A program made the translations under genes and the position numbers. This document shows positions 45,940-54,656 of a stretch of DNA of 64,000 nt, piece by piece; positions within the stretch are counted from its first letter, which is position 1; every line of letters begins with the position of its first letter. The notes under the pieces were generated by a model, which was not told the origin of the DNA, searched no databases, and saw nothing but the letters and a program-made list of their open reading frames with translations. This DNA is from Thermoplasmata archaeon (GTDB taxonomy: Archaea > Thermoplasmatota > Thermoplasmata > Lutacidiplasmatales > UBA184). The stretch spans positions 124,001 through 188,000 of the forward strand of contig JAKIWV010000002.1 of NCBI GenBank assembly GCA_022749815.1. The letters run 5' to 3'.

Positions 45940-46686
45940 ATGCCGCTGTGGGAGATCTCGTTCCGAAGCCGCTACGACTACCCGTTCATCGAGCTGTCCC
46001 GTCAGTTCCCCGATACGCCGATCTCGATGTGGTGCCTTTGGGACAAGGAGCTGCTCCAGGTGCCCAACCGCGATCCTCGCACGTTGGAGGGGATCGAGAA
46101 GGGGATCCGGAAGGCCGGTCACGTCGTCGAGGAATGGGTGGATACCGGCCAGGGCCGGCTGTTTCTCCTGAACTGCACCTGCGAGAAGTATCACACGAGC
46201 ATCTGGAACATCGAAGACGCGCACGAGTGCCTCGATGCTCCGCCGGCGGTCTATCGGGACGGCTGGGGATACTTCCGGATGCTGAGCCTCGACGATAGTA
46301 GGACCCGGGCGCTCTTCCAGGACATGAATCGGCGGGGTCCGACGGAACTCATCCGGAAGCGGGAACTGCCGCTCAACTCCCTGCCGACGAACATCTGGGT
46401 CCACGGGCTCTTCAGCGAGCTCACCGCGAAGCAGCGCGACGCGATGCTCCAAGCCCACCGGTACGGGTACTATGCCTCTCCCCGTCAGATCAAGACGGAG
46501 AACATCGCGAAGGGACTCGGACTGAGCCGTTCCACCTACGAGGAGCACCTCCGGAAGGCGGAGAACCGGATCCTGACCGCTCTTGTGCCCTACCTCGAGC
46601 TTTACTCCACCTCGAATCATCCGGCGAAAACTTTGCCCCTTCCCCTCCCCCACACCGAGGTTCCGGCGGAGGTCGAGGCCTCCTAG
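45940..46686 (+). CDS. HTH_10 (Bat-type) transcriptional regulator
   Basis: 248 aa. The C-terminal quarter is a bacterio-opsin-activator type HTH: LTAKQRDAMLQAHRYGYYAS, then IAKGLGLSRSTYEEHLRKAE. The N-terminal 170 residues are alpha/beta with several tryptophans and cysteines and may be a sensor, but I see no named domain. It is 8 nt from the following VOC gene, so the two are probably an operon and the regulator may control it. Confidence 0.88.
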   Translation: MPLWEISFRSRYDYPFIELSRQFPDTPISMWCLWDKELLQVPNRDPRTLEGIEKGIRKAGHVVEEWVDTGQGRLFLLNCTCEKYHTSIWNIEDAHECLDAPPAVYRDGWGYFRMLSLDDSRTRALFQDMNRRGPTELIRKRELPLNSLPTNIWVHGLFSELTAKQRDAMLQAHRYGYYASPRQIKTENIAKGLGLSRSTYEEHLRKAENRILTALVPYLELYSTSNHPAKTLPLPLPHTEVPAEVEAS

Positions 46687-46694
46687 GAGGAACG

Positions 46695-47087
46695 ATGTCG
46701 CTCGTCTACTCGGGCATCCGGGTGACGGACCCGGACCGGTCGGTCCGCTTCTACACCGAGGGCCTCGGCCTCAAGGAACGGACCCGCGGCCGCATGAGCC
46801 ACGGAGGGGTGTTCATCGAGCTCCAGGACCCGAACACGATGCAGCAGCTCGAGCTCAACTGGTATCCCCCGAATCACCCCCACAACACGCCCTACACGGT
46901 CGGCGAGGGGTTGGACCACCTCGGGTTCGAGGTCGAGGATGCCCGCGCGACGTATCGGCAACTCCTGAATCTCGGCGCGACCCCGGCGATCGAGCCGTGG
47001 CTCGAGGAGGGCCGTTACTGGATCGGTTACGTGCGCGACCCGGACGGGTTGTGGGTCGAGATCCAGAGCCTGATCAAGCCCGAGTAA
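46695..47087 (+). CDS. Glyoxalase/VOC-family metalloenzyme
   Basis: 130 aa with paired beta-alpha-beta-beta-beta modules. YSGIRVTDPDRSVRFYTEGL starts the first, and GLDHLGFEVEDARATYRQL the second. The conserved His and Glu of each half (H in LDHLGF, E in GLWVEI) are present, so metal binding is likely. It resembles lactoylglutathione lyase-like proteins, though the thiol substrate in this archaeon is unknown. Ribosome binding site AGGAGG lies 7 nt before the ATG. Confidence 0.85.
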   Translation: MSLVYSGIRVTDPDRSVRFYTEGLGLKERTRGRMSHGGVFIELQDPNTMQQLELNWYPPNHPHNTPYTVGEGLDHLGFEVEDARATYRQLLNLGATPAIEPWLEEGRYWIGYVRDPDGLWVEIQSLIKPE

Positions 47088-47099
47088 GGGCGGCGCGGC

Positions 47100-47234
47100 T
47101 CAGCGCGCCTTCAGGACCTTCTTCACGTTGGGATGTTCCTTCGTGAAGATCTTCCCGCCGCAGTTGTCGCATCGGACGCCGAACAGATTCGCGTCGCTCG
47201 GCAGCGCTTCCCCGCACCGGATGCAACGGAACAT
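47100..47234 (-). CDS. rpoP: DNA-directed RNA polymerase subunit P (Rpb12)
   Basis: 44-aa zinc-ribbon subunit. FRCIRCGEAL and VRCDNCGGKI supply four cysteines and the ending NVKKVLKAR is the family's. The ATG at 47234 gives the standard length; a longer in-frame extension runs antisense-like through the ribosomal-protein gene and is rejected. Last gene of the exosome-rpl37ae cluster. Confidence 0.93.
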   Translation of the reverse strand: MFRCIRCGEALPSDANLFGVRCDNCGGKIFTKEHPNVKKVLKAR

Positions 47235-47260
47235 GAGCGGCCCTCGACCCCGGGCGATGC

Positions 47261-47548
47261 TTAACGCTTGCCGGCGGGCTTCGCGGGCGGATTCTCGACG
47301 GAGCCCCGTTCCTGGCGCGTGATCGGAGGCGGCGGCACGTAAACGTAGGCGCCGGAGGAGACGCGCACGCCGCAGCGTTGGCACTCGTAGATCCCCGATG
47401 CGACGCGCCACAGGGTGACGGTCGAGCACTTCGGGCAGGTCGAGGCCTTGTGCTGCGCTCGGTCGATCTCGAGGACGCGCCGGCGGATCCGGATCCCGTA
47501 CCGGGGTCCCATCCAGCCCGTCGAGCCGACCTTCTTCGTGCGCCGCAT
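47261..47548 (-). CDS. rpl37ae: Ribosomal protein eL43 (L37Ae)
   Basis: 95 aa. TKKVGSTGWMGPRYG at the N-terminus and the zinc finger CPKC...CQRCG are diagnostic. It is followed by rpoP and preceded by rrp42 at 5 nt, the conserved archaeal gene order. Confidence 0.95.
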   Translation of the reverse strand: MRRTKKVGSTGWMGPRYGIRIRRRVLEIDRAQHKASTCPKCSTVTLWRVASGIYECQRCGVRVSSGAYVYVPPPPITRQERGSVENPPAKPAGKR

Positions 47549-47553
47549 CGTTC

Positions 47554-48336
47554 CTACGTCCCGCGCGCCAGGCTCCGGAGGCGGTCGCCGTGCCGGAACG
47601 CTCGCTCGACGGTCTCCACGACCTCGTCGGGGGAGAAGGCCCCGATTTTACCTTTTTGCATGGCCACCACGTTGCGGGCCTCGTCGGTCGCGACGGTCAG
47701 ACGACCTTGTCCGGCGGCCTCTTCCTCGAAGGTCGGGTCGGCGACGATCTTGTCTCCCAGGCGGACGAAGGTGCATTCGACGGGAAAGTGATTCACCTCG
47801 AGGGGAAAATCGTGCTCGCCGACCCCGAACCGTTTCGCGGGCATCGTGGCGTGCGTCAGCGCCCCGAGGGCGGCGAGCTGCGCCGCGTCGATGAGGTTGC
47901 CGGCGTGGTCGAGGCAGTGGATGTCCACAAAACAGGTCCAGCACTTCTCCGCGGGGGTGACGCAGAGCTTGGTGAGGTCGATGGTTTCGGCGGCCCGGAT
48001 CGACCGGTCGACGACCCGTGACAGTTCGATCGCCTCGGGCTGGGGGGGCCCGGGCTCGAAGGTCGGGGAGGAGAGGGCGATGAGCTCGGCGTTGGTGGTG
48101 AGCACCCCCGCGTTGGGAGTATCCGGGAATGGCTTTCCGATCTCGAGCTTGACACCACAGAGGACGGTCGTGTGTCCAATGTGGACCAGCGCCGACCCGT
48201 CGGCGCTCTTGATGTAGCCCGGTTCCACCTTGACCGGCCGCCACTCGTCGATCCCCCGGCCATCGAGCCGATGGCCGCTACGGGCCAAGTCGATGATGTG
48301 CGTTGTCTGAATCTCCGCGGCGACGACCTCGCTCAT
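47554..48336 (-). CDS. rrp42: Exosome complex subunit Rrp42
   Basis: 260 aa RNase PH-fold subunit of the exosome ring, structurally required but catalytically inactive in archaea. GHRLDGRGIDEWRPVKVEPG and SALVHIGHTTVLCGVK are typical, as is CVTPAEKCWTCFVDIHCLD. ATG overlaps the rrp41 stop (ATGA). It pairs with Rrp41 to make the hexameric 3'-5' exonuclease. Confidence 0.96.
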   Translation of the reverse strand: MSEVVAAEIQTTHIIDLARSGHRLDGRGIDEWRPVKVEPGYIKSADGSALVHIGHTTVLCGVKLEIGKPFPDTPNAGVLTTNAELIALSSPTFEPGPPQPEAIELSRVVDRSIRAAETIDLTKLCVTPAEKCWTCFVDIHCLDHAGNLIDAAQLAALGALTHATMPAKRFGVGEHDFPLEVNHFPVECTFVRLGDKIVADPTFEEEAAGQGRLTVATDEARNVVAMQKGKIGAFSPDEVVETVERAFRHGDRLRSLARGT

Positions 48337-49094
48337 GCCGCGACCTCCGGGGCGGCACTCCCGGCCGGAACGTCGTACCGGGAGCGCAACGCCTGCCGCA
48401 TCTTTTCGTAAATGTCTCGGCAGCCCTTGACGCCCAGGTCCAGGGCCTGGCGGAGCTCATCCTGGGTCATGTGTCCCTCCATTTGGATCAGCACGAGTCG
48501 GCCCGATTGCGGCACGAGGGCCAAGGGCATGTCGGCATCGCCGAAGTTGTCTTCCTCTTTCTTGAGGTCGAGGGCGATGCGACCGGCCACTTTTCCGACG
48601 GCCACCGACGCCACGAGGTCGGCCATGGGGATCCCCGCGTCGGCGAGGGCGAGGGAGGCGGCGACGAGGCCGGCACAGCGAGTCCCGGCATTCGCCTGCA
48701 GAACCTCGATGTAGATGTCGATGCTCGTCTTCGGGAATTCTTCGGTGAAGATGACGGACTCGAACGCTTCGGTGATGACCTTCGAGATCTCCTGGGATCG
48801 GCGGTCTTGACCGGGCCGCTTCCGCTCATCGACGGAGAACGCGGCCATGTTGTAGCGGCACTGGACGATCGCCTTCGCGGTCTGCATCAGGTGACGGGGG
48901 TGCACCTCGCGCGGGCCGTAGACGGCCGCCATGACCTTGTTCTCGCCCCACTCGACGAACGCCGACCCATCGGCACGGGTGAGGGGTCCGACCTTCATCG
49001 CGATCTGTCGCAGCTCGTCCAGTCGGCGGCCGTCGATCCGGCGGCCCTCGGCGTTGAGCAGCTCCGGGACTTCCTTGGCTCCTACGCTTCCCAT
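48333..49094 (-). CDS. rrp41: Exosome complex exonuclease Rrp41
   Basis: 253 aa catalytic RNase PH subunit. RRIDGRRLDELRQIAMKVG starts the fold; DADMPLALVP contains the catalytic aspartate region, and the RCAGLVAASLALADAGIPM helix is conserved. Start at 49094 (MGSVGAKEVPELL) is preferred over a longer frame that merely overlaps rrp4. It overlaps rrp4 by 13 nt. Confidence 0.96.
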   Translation of the reverse strand: MGSVGAKEVPELLNAEGRRIDGRRLDELRQIAMKVGPLTRADGSAFVEWGENKVMAAVYGPREVHPRHLMQTAKAIVQCRYNMAAFSVDERKRPGQDRRSQEISKVITEAFESVIFTEEFPKTSIDIYIEVLQANAGTRCAGLVAASLALADAGIPMADLVASVAVGKVAGRIALDLKKEEDNFGDADMPLALVPQSGRLVLIQMEGHMTQDELRQALDLGVKGCRDIYEKMRQALRSRYDVPAGSAAPEVAA

Positions 49095-49972
49095 GGTCCT
49101 TCTCCTTCGTTGGTTTCGTCCGGTGGAATATGAGGCGAGGCCGACGGCGCTCGGGGGTCGTCGTCGGGAGGGGGTGCTCCCTCGTCGAACCGCTCCGGCT
49201 GGGTTCGGTCGACGGGCTCCGGACCGGGGGGCCGGGGGCCGGTGTCGTCCGTCGGTCCGGTCATTTGCAGGAACCCTTCGATGCGCTCGGTGAGGCCTGG
49301 CCACTGGCCCTCCTCTTCGATGATCCGTAGGCATTCGCGTACCCGATGGATGCCGTCCGGAGTACCTTCGACCCAGATGCGGCCGTTCTGTCCCACGGCG
49401 ACGCGCGTACCGGTGAGCCGCGTGATGGTGTGGATCATCGAGCCCGCCTTGCCGATCACTCGAGGGATCTTGGCCGGCGAGATCGTGGCGAGGGTGCCCC
49501 CGCTCAGTTTGCCGAGGCCTTCCCCTTTCATGGTGACGCCGATCTTCCCCGTCGGGTCGAGGTTCTCCACCGCCACGAGGACGGCGTCGCCGATCCGCAA
49601 GTACTGGTCCAACTCACCGGGTCCGGGTTCCCACGGGGTTCCGCTGGTGTGGAGCGGGGCCCATCGAGAGGCATCGATGTCGAGAAGGTAGAAGGTCTTC
49701 TGTACGTCCTGCACCACTCCGACGATGACGTCGTTCGGCTTGGGAATGTACCGGCCGGCGAACGGCACGACGCGGACGAACGGGTCCCGCCACGTGGCGT
49801 AGCCCATGATGCTCACGAAGAGCCGGCGGCCGACGCGGTATGTCCCGAACCCCGGTTGGAGACCCCGGTCCGGGATCTCGTCGCCCGGAAGAACTAGAAC
49901 CTTCGGTTCGCTCTGCGGAGATCTTGCTCCGCGGTCGCGCCCACGATGGCGCGGCCCTTGACCGTTGCCCAT
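49082..49972 (-). CDS. rrp4: Exosome cap subunit Rrp4
   Basis: 296 aa RNA-binding cap. An N-terminal LVLPGDEI domain, an S1 domain (PNDVIVGVVQDVQKTFYLLD) and a KH domain (IPRVIGKAGSMIHTI) are in the expected order. The C-terminal 60 residues are proline- and acid-rich and longer than in most homologues. A TATA-like GTTAAATAG at 50009-50017, overlapping the SBDS stop, could drive rrp4 separately. Confidence 0.95.
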   Translation of the reverse strand: MGNGQGPRHRGRDRGARSPQSEPKVLVLPGDEIPDRGLQPGFGTYRVGRRLFVSIMGYATWRDPFVRVVPFAGRYIPKPNDVIVGVVQDVQKTFYLLDIDASRWAPLHTSGTPWEPGPGELDQYLRIGDAVLVAVENLDPTGKIGVTMKGEGLGKLSGGTLATISPAKIPRVIGKAGSMIHTITRLTGTRVAVGQNGRIWVEGTPDGIHRVRECLRIIEEEGQWPGLTERIEGFLQMTGPTDDTGPRPPGPEPVDRTQPERFDEGAPPPDDDPRAPSASPHIPPDETNEGEGPWEA

Positions 49973-50008
49973 TGCGTTCCTGTCACCGGGGCGTGCGACG
50001 GGGAGTCG

Positions 50009-50017
50009 CTATTTAAC
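50009..50017 (-). promoter_or_regulatory. Possible internal promoter for rrp4
   Basis: GTTAAATAG on the minus strand includes the SBDS stop codon and lies 37 nt before the rrp4 ATG, a spacing compatible with a TATA box and a short leader. Confidence 0.35.
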
Positions 50018-50746
50018 GCGAGCGGCTTCGGCGGCGCCTTTCGTTCGCGCGTTGAGCTTCTCGAGCAATTCGGTCTGTACGCCGGCGGGGATTTCGAGCA
50101 GAGCGCTCCAACTTCCGTCGCTCCCCCACGCCTCCTCCGACAGCTTCCCCATCCCCTTGAGCTCACCGATGACCCGGGGATAGAACTGGCCCGGTACGCG
50201 AAGCTTCATCCGGACGGTATCCAACCGGATCGGCAGCAAGGGCCGCAGCTTCGTCAGGATCTCCTGGACCTGAGCGTCGGCGGACCGGAACGGGTCGACG
50301 TGGACCTTCGCTTCCAGCATGGCGGCCTCGATCCGCGCCGGGGGGTGGGGCGCCCCGGTCTGGGGGTTCATGGCGTTGCGAGCGATGGTAGCGACGATCT
50401 GCCGGTGCTTGGCGGTTTGGAGCTGGTGCCGTTGCTCGGTGGTGACCTGGACCTCCCCCTTCTGGATGATTTGCCGAGCGATCTCGACGTAGTCGGAGGT
50501 GTGGAAGATCTTCTCGAGATGCTCTTCGGAGATCTTCTCGCCCCGGCTGGCGTCCTTGTAGATGTGTTCGCTCGCCAAACGATCCCGAAGCTCGATGGTC
50601 TTCCCGTCGCGAATTTCCTGGACCGCCGTCGGGTCAACGAGGATCTCGAACCGAGACCCCTGGTGTTCCCACCGGGCAACCACCGCGTTATCGACCTTAA
50701 CCGTGCGATCCCTTTCTCCGGTTCTGGAACGCCGGCCAGGGATCAT
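50009..50746 (-). CDS. Ribosome maturation protein SBDS
   Basis: 245 aa with three domains: the FYSH N-domain (RFEILVDPTAVQEIRDGK), a helical middle part with ATIARNAMNPQTGAPHPP, and a ferredoxin-like C-domain. Orthologues release the anti-association factor aIF6/eIF6 from large subunits with EF-2. The N-terminus is about 12 residues longer than typical. It starts 2 nt after the psmA stop, the usual archaeal order. Confidence 0.95.
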   Translation of the reverse strand: MIPGRRSRTGERDRTVKVDNAVVARWEHQGSRFEILVDPTAVQEIRDGKTIELRDRLASEHIYKDASRGEKISEEHLEKIFHTSDYVEIARQIIQKGEVQVTTEQRHQLQTAKHRQIVATIARNAMNPQTGAPHPPARIEAAMLEAKVHVDPFRSADAQVQEILTKLRPLLPIRLDTVRMKLRVPGQFYPRVIGELKGMGKLSEEAWGSDGSWSALLEIPAGVQTELLEKLNARTKGAAEAARVK

Positions 50747-50748
50747 GA

Positions 50749-51504
50749 CTACGACCGGCTCGACTTCCCGCCGCCCGATGGGGCCGGGAGCCGACTGGCG
50801 AACTTCTGAATTTCCTCGGGGGAGAGGCGGAAGAAACCCTTGCCCTCCACGAGCGTGCAGACCTCGACCTGGCTCAGGCTGGCGCCCTCATCCAGGGACT
50901 GGCGGAGGCCCTCGAGGGCGAGGAGGATCGCATCGTCCGAATCCATTCCGTCCTTGTACTTCTGTTCGAAGAGCTCCATGGCGGGACCCTTGTTCCCGCC
51001 GGTTGCCGTCGCCTTGAAGCTCGTCAGCGAGCCCGAAGGCTCGGTCTCGAAGAGGTGGAATCCCACGTCATCGTACCCGCCCACCAGGAGCGCGGTGCCG
51101 AAGGGTCGGACCCCCCCAAACTGAGTGTACTGCTGCTTGTAGTCGCAGATCCGGCGAACGAGGAGTTCGAGCGGCATCGGCTCGGAGTACGTGACGCGAT
51201 TGATCTGGGCGGCGAGCCGGGCGTAATCGACCAGGACGCGGGCGTCCGCGACAAGACCGGCCGTGGCGCACGCGACATGCTCGTCGATCTGGTGGATCTT
51301 CTCGAGGCTCGTAGGCTCGGCGAGTTTCGGGTTGGGGATGCGCCGGTCGGCCACAAGGGCCAAACCGTTCTTGAAAATCACACCCGCCGTGGTCGCGCCG
51401 CGGCGAACGGCTTCTCGGGCGTACTCGACCTGAAAGAGCCGGCCATCGGGAGAGAAGACGGTGATCGCCCGGTCGTAGGCCATCTGGCCCGGCTGCATCT
51501 CCAT
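50749..51504 (-). CDS. psmA: Proteasome subunit alpha
   Basis: 251 aa outer-ring subunit of the 20S proteasome. AYDRAITVFSPDGRLFQVEY is the gating N-terminal signature. A TATA box (minus-strand ACTTATAAAC, 51541-51550) predicts initiation near 51520, which supports the ATG at 51504 (MEMQPGQ) over TTG 51534 or GTG 51531. The beta subunit is not in the window. Heads the psmA-sbds-rrp4-rrp41-rrp42-rpl37ae-rpoP cluster. Confidence 0.96.
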   Translation of the reverse strand: MEMQPGQMAYDRAITVFSPDGRLFQVEYAREAVRRGATTAGVIFKNGLALVADRRIPNPKLAEPTSLEKIHQIDEHVACATAGLVADARVLVDYARLAAQINRVTYSEPMPLELLVRRICDYKQQYTQFGGVRPFGTALLVGGYDDVGFHLFETEPSGSLTSFKATATGGNKGPAMELFEQKYKDGMDSDDAILLALEGLRQSLDEGASLSQVEVCTLVEGKGFFRLSPEEIQKFASRLPAPSGGGKSSRS

Positions 51505-51540
51505 GAATTTCTGCCTCGGTTGCGGGGCCACCAATGGGGG

Positions 51541-51550
51541 GTTTATAAGT
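51541..51550 (-). promoter_or_regulatory. TATA box of psmA
   Basis: ACTTATAAAC on the minus strand, about 37-46 nt upstream of the chosen psmA ATG. Confidence 0.55.
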
Positions 51551-51631
51551 GATACCGAGCCGCGGGGTTATCGATACGTTCCGGCGAGGAAGAACGGAGT
51601 TCTCTAATGCCTTCCGCGGTCTCGAGCGCTC

Positions 51632-53761
51632 ATGGCCGCGGAATCGGCAGAAAAACCGGAGCGTGAAGGAGCCTGGCGACTCGCCGGGTCCAGCTCCGTC
51701 TATTTGCAGAGCGCCCGCGAGCAGGCCATCGACTGGTACCCTTGGGGGGAAGAGGCCTTCGAAGCCGCGCGACGACTCAACCGGCCCGTGCTGCTAGATA
51801 TTGGGGCGGTCTGGTGCCACTGGTGCCACGTCATGGACGAGGGCACGTACTCCGACGCCGAGGTGGCGCGCTTGATCGGGCAACACTTCGTGGCGGTAAA
51901 GGTCGACCGCGACGCGAACCCCGAAGTCGACCGTCGGTATCAACGGCAGGTCAATGCATTGACCGGCGAGGGTGGTTGGCCGCTTACGGCGTTCCTCACC
52001 GCCAAGGGGGAGACCTTCTTCGGCGGAACATATTTTCCGGCCCAGGAGGGCCTCGGGCGACCCGGATTCCGCCGAGTACTCCTCGAAATCTCGCGGCTGT
52101 GGCGGGACGAACCGGAGAAGGTACGGGAGAACACCCGCTCGCTCGCCACCGCCCTCACCCACGAACACCACGGGACCGGCCGGACGGGTGGGCCATCGAG
52201 CTCCGCGTTCATCGACTCCGTGCGGGCCTCGATGCTCACCTCCTTCGACCCCGTCAACGGGGGGTTCGGCACCGCCCCGAAGTTCCCCCATCCGACGGCC
52301 ATTTCTTTCCTCCTCTGGGACTCCTTCTCCTCGGGCTCGGAGGGATCCGCGCAGGGCGCCCGCCTGACGCTGTCTCGGATGGCCGATGGCGGCATGTACG
52401 ACCACATCGGAGGTGGTTTCCATCGCTACTCGGTGGACGAAGGGTGGCACATCCCCCACTTCGAGAAGATGAGCGTCGACAACGCAGCGCTCCTTTCGGC
52501 GTATGCAGAGGGCTACCGACGGTTCCAGGACGAAGGATTCCGGGGCGTCGTCCGGGGGACCGTTGACTGGATGGAATCCACCCTCGCGGACTCGAACGGC
52601 GGCTTTGGCGCGAGTCAGGATGCCGACAACGCCCCCGGTGACGACGGGGGCTACTTCACATGGAGCCGGCCCGAGCTCAAGGCCGTTCTCGACCCGTCGG
52701 AGTTGAGGCTGATCGCCCGGTACTTCGGCGTAGGAAGCCAGGGTCGGATGCCCCACGACCCTGATCGGAACGTCCTCTTCCGGTTGATGACCGTGGAGGA
52801 GGCCGCCGAGGGGACCGGTCTCGACGCGACCGCGGCGCGTGCGAGCCTCGCTCGTGCGCTCGAGAAACTGCAGACCGCGCGGTCACGTCGGTCGCGCCCC
52901 GTGGTGGATCCGGCCCTCTACGCTCATCTGAACGGCGGATTCATTCGGGCCCTGACGGCCGCTTCCGTCGTGTTGGACGACTCGAGATTGCTGACCGTGG
53001 CCCGCCGCGCCGCGGACCGGTTCCTCGCAGAGGCGTACTCCCCGTCACGGGGCGTCGCTCATCGGCTCGGCAGCGACAGAGCGCACGGCTTCGGCCACTT
53101 GGAGGACCAGGCGGAGTTCGCCTGGGCCTTGGTCGAGCTCGCAGGGCAGACCCTCGAACCGAAGTACGTTTCCCGGGCCGTCGAGCTCTACGAGCTGATC
53201 GGCTCGAAGTTCCGCGTCGAAGGCATGCCGCTTCGCGACATCGCCCCCGACCTCTACGACGGTCCTTCGATCGGTGCGGTCGCCGATCCCTCATTCCCGA
53301 TCGAGGATATGCCCCACCTGTCGGCGAACGCTAGCGTAGCCCTGGGGCTGCTCCGGCTCGCGTCGTTGACGGGAGCTGACCGATGGCGTGTGGAGGCCCG
53401 GGAACTCATCGGGAGCTGCCTTGCCCGGCTCGAGCGGGCCGGCCTCTACGGAGGCGGTATGGCGCTCGCCGCGGGTCTCTCCGAGACGGAGCCGATCCGC
53501 ATCGTCGTCCAGGGAAGAGCCGCCGATGCTCGTGCCCTCTGGCGGGCCGCTCAGACCGCCTGGCACCCGAATGTTTGGGCCTTCCGGGAGACGCCCCCTC
53601 CGCCGTTCTCCCTTCCTGAGGAGCTGGCAGCGGCGGCGACCTCGCCAGCCGAGGCTCGGGCCCTGGTCTGCTGGGGGATGCGTTGCGCTCCGCCGGTCAC
53701 GGATCCGGAGCGGCTGCGGAGCCTAGTCGCGAGCCGGTCGGCTCCGGGGCCGGCGGCCTGA
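51632..53761 (+). CDS. YyaL/SSP411-type thioredoxin-domain protein (DUF255)
   Basis: 709 aa. The N-terminal thioredoxin-like domain contains W61-C62-H-W-C65-H-V-M, the invariant DUF255 active-site-like motif, and GGWPLTAFL plus GGTYFP. The remaining 500 residues form an alpha/alpha-toroid like glycosidase folds (HIPHFEKM, SQDADN). The biochemical role of the family is not established. The 3' end overlaps the convergent phosphoesterase gene by 65 nt. Confidence 0.92.
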   Translation: MAAESAEKPEREGAWRLAGSSSVYLQSAREQAIDWYPWGEEAFEAARRLNRPVLLDIGAVWCHWCHVMDEGTYSDAEVARLIGQHFVAVKVDRDANPEVDRRYQRQVNALTGEGGWPLTAFLTAKGETFFGGTYFPAQEGLGRPGFRRVLLEISRLWRDEPEKVRENTRSLATALTHEHHGTGRTGGPSSSAFIDSVRASMLTSFDPVNGGFGTAPKFPHPTAISFLLWDSFSSGSEGSAQGARLTLSRMADGGMYDHIGGGFHRYSVDEGWHIPHFEKMSVDNAALLSAYAEGYRRFQDEGFRGVVRGTVDWMESTLADSNGGFGASQDADNAPGDDGGYFTWSRPELKAVLDPSELRLIARYFGVGSQGRMPHDPDRNVLFRLMTVEEAAEGTGLDATAARASLARALEKLQTARSRRSRPVVDPALYAHLNGGFIRALTAASVVLDDSRLLTVARRAADRFLAEAYSPSRGVAHRLGSDRAHGFGHLEDQAEFAWALVELAGQTLEPKYVSRAVELYELIGSKFRVEGMPLRDIAPDLYDGPSIGAVADPSFPIEDMPHLSANASVALGLLRLASLTGADRWRVEARELIGSCLARLERAGLYGGGMALAAGLSETEPIRIVVQGRAADARALWRAAQTAWHPNVWAFRETPPPPFSLPEELAAAATSPAEARALVCWGMRCAPPVTDPERLRSLVASRSAPGPAA

Positions 53762-54557
53762 GCAGGCCCAAGTCCGTTCCGTCGAGCAGGTACGCGCGCG
53801 CCGTCCCTCGGAGGACGAACCGCTTCCAGAGGAAGGACCGGTACCGGGCCGGTGCCGCGCGATTGAGGGATTCGGTCCCCGTCAACGGATTCAGTGCCGG
53901 CAACACGATGAGCTCGCGCGCCAGGACCGGCCCGTGCCGACGTCGACGATGGTCCCTCCGCGGGGGCGGAAGCTCGACCCGAAGCCAACAGCGCTTCTTT
54001 CCTCCGATGGAGTCCGCCGACGGCGCGAGCCGATAGCCCGGGTGCAAGTGACCTGCGACCAGCACCGGTGACCGGAGCACCGCGTTGGAGGGCCAAGCAT
54101 GCCCGTGAAAGATCCCGACGTTCAGGAGCCGGGCGCCCGCGACCGGGTGGAGGCGGACCTCTCGAGGGAGTCCGCGGGCCAGGCCGACGTCGTGGTTTCC
54201 TGGCACGACGTCGACGGACAATCCCGTCGACAAGAGGGTGGAGAAGAAGTCAAACAGTTCTCGGCGGAGCGGCGGCGACATGCCCACGATCGGCTGCTTG
54301 ATATCTCCGGCAAAGACGAACGCCTCCGCCTGCGTCGACCGGGCGACGCTCAGCAGTTCGTCGGCCATGTCTTCCGCCCGAGCGCCGGGAGGAGAGGGCT
54401 GGCCGGGCCGGAAGCTCCCGAGTCCCAGGTGTGCGTCGGCCACAACGAGCACTCCTCCCCGAGTGGCCTCGAACGGGGTCACATTGAGTATCGGATGACC
54501 GGGGATCGGTCGCACCGACGCATCCTTCATACGGCTCGCGACCCAGCGGTTCGCCAT
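53697..54557 (-). CDS. Metallophosphoesterase, archaeal Icc/MJ0037-type
   Basis: 286 aa calcineurin-like phosphoesterase. Metal-ligand motifs in order are D41-A-H43 in VVADAHLG, FAGDIK, PGNHD, FHGHAW and GHLHPG. Archaeal members of this group are sometimes fused or adjacent to DNA-repair genes, but no partner is obvious here. ATG at 54557 or 54530. The last 21 codons overlap the end of the YyaL-type gene. Confidence 0.88.
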   Translation of the reverse strand: MANRWVASRMKDASVRPIPGHPILNVTPFEATRGGVLVVADAHLGLGSFRPGQPSPPGARAEDMADELLSVARSTQAEAFVFAGDIKQPIVGMSPPLRRELFDFFSTLLSTGLSVDVVPGNHDVGLARGLPREVRLHPVAGARLLNVGIFHGHAWPSNAVLRSPVLVAGHLHPGYRLAPSADSIGGKKRCWLRVELPPPRRDHRRRRHGPVLARELIVLPALNPLTGTESLNRAAPARYRSFLWKRFVLRGTARAYLLDGTDLGLLRPPAPEPTGSRLGSAAAPDP

Positions 54558-54621
54558 GACAGTTCGCGCGGTCTGATCCTCGCACCCGGAGGGCGGCCCT
54601 TCGGGGGAGACGATAGTATTC

Positions 54622-54632
54622 GTTTATATACA
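54622..54632 (+). promoter_or_regulatory. TATA box of the PDDEXK-HTH regulator gene
   Basis: GTTTATATACA lies 25-35 nt before the ATG at 54657, predicting a nearly leaderless mRNA. Confidence 0.6.
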
Positions 54633-54656
54633 ACCCTTCGCTGATTCGGTAGGAAG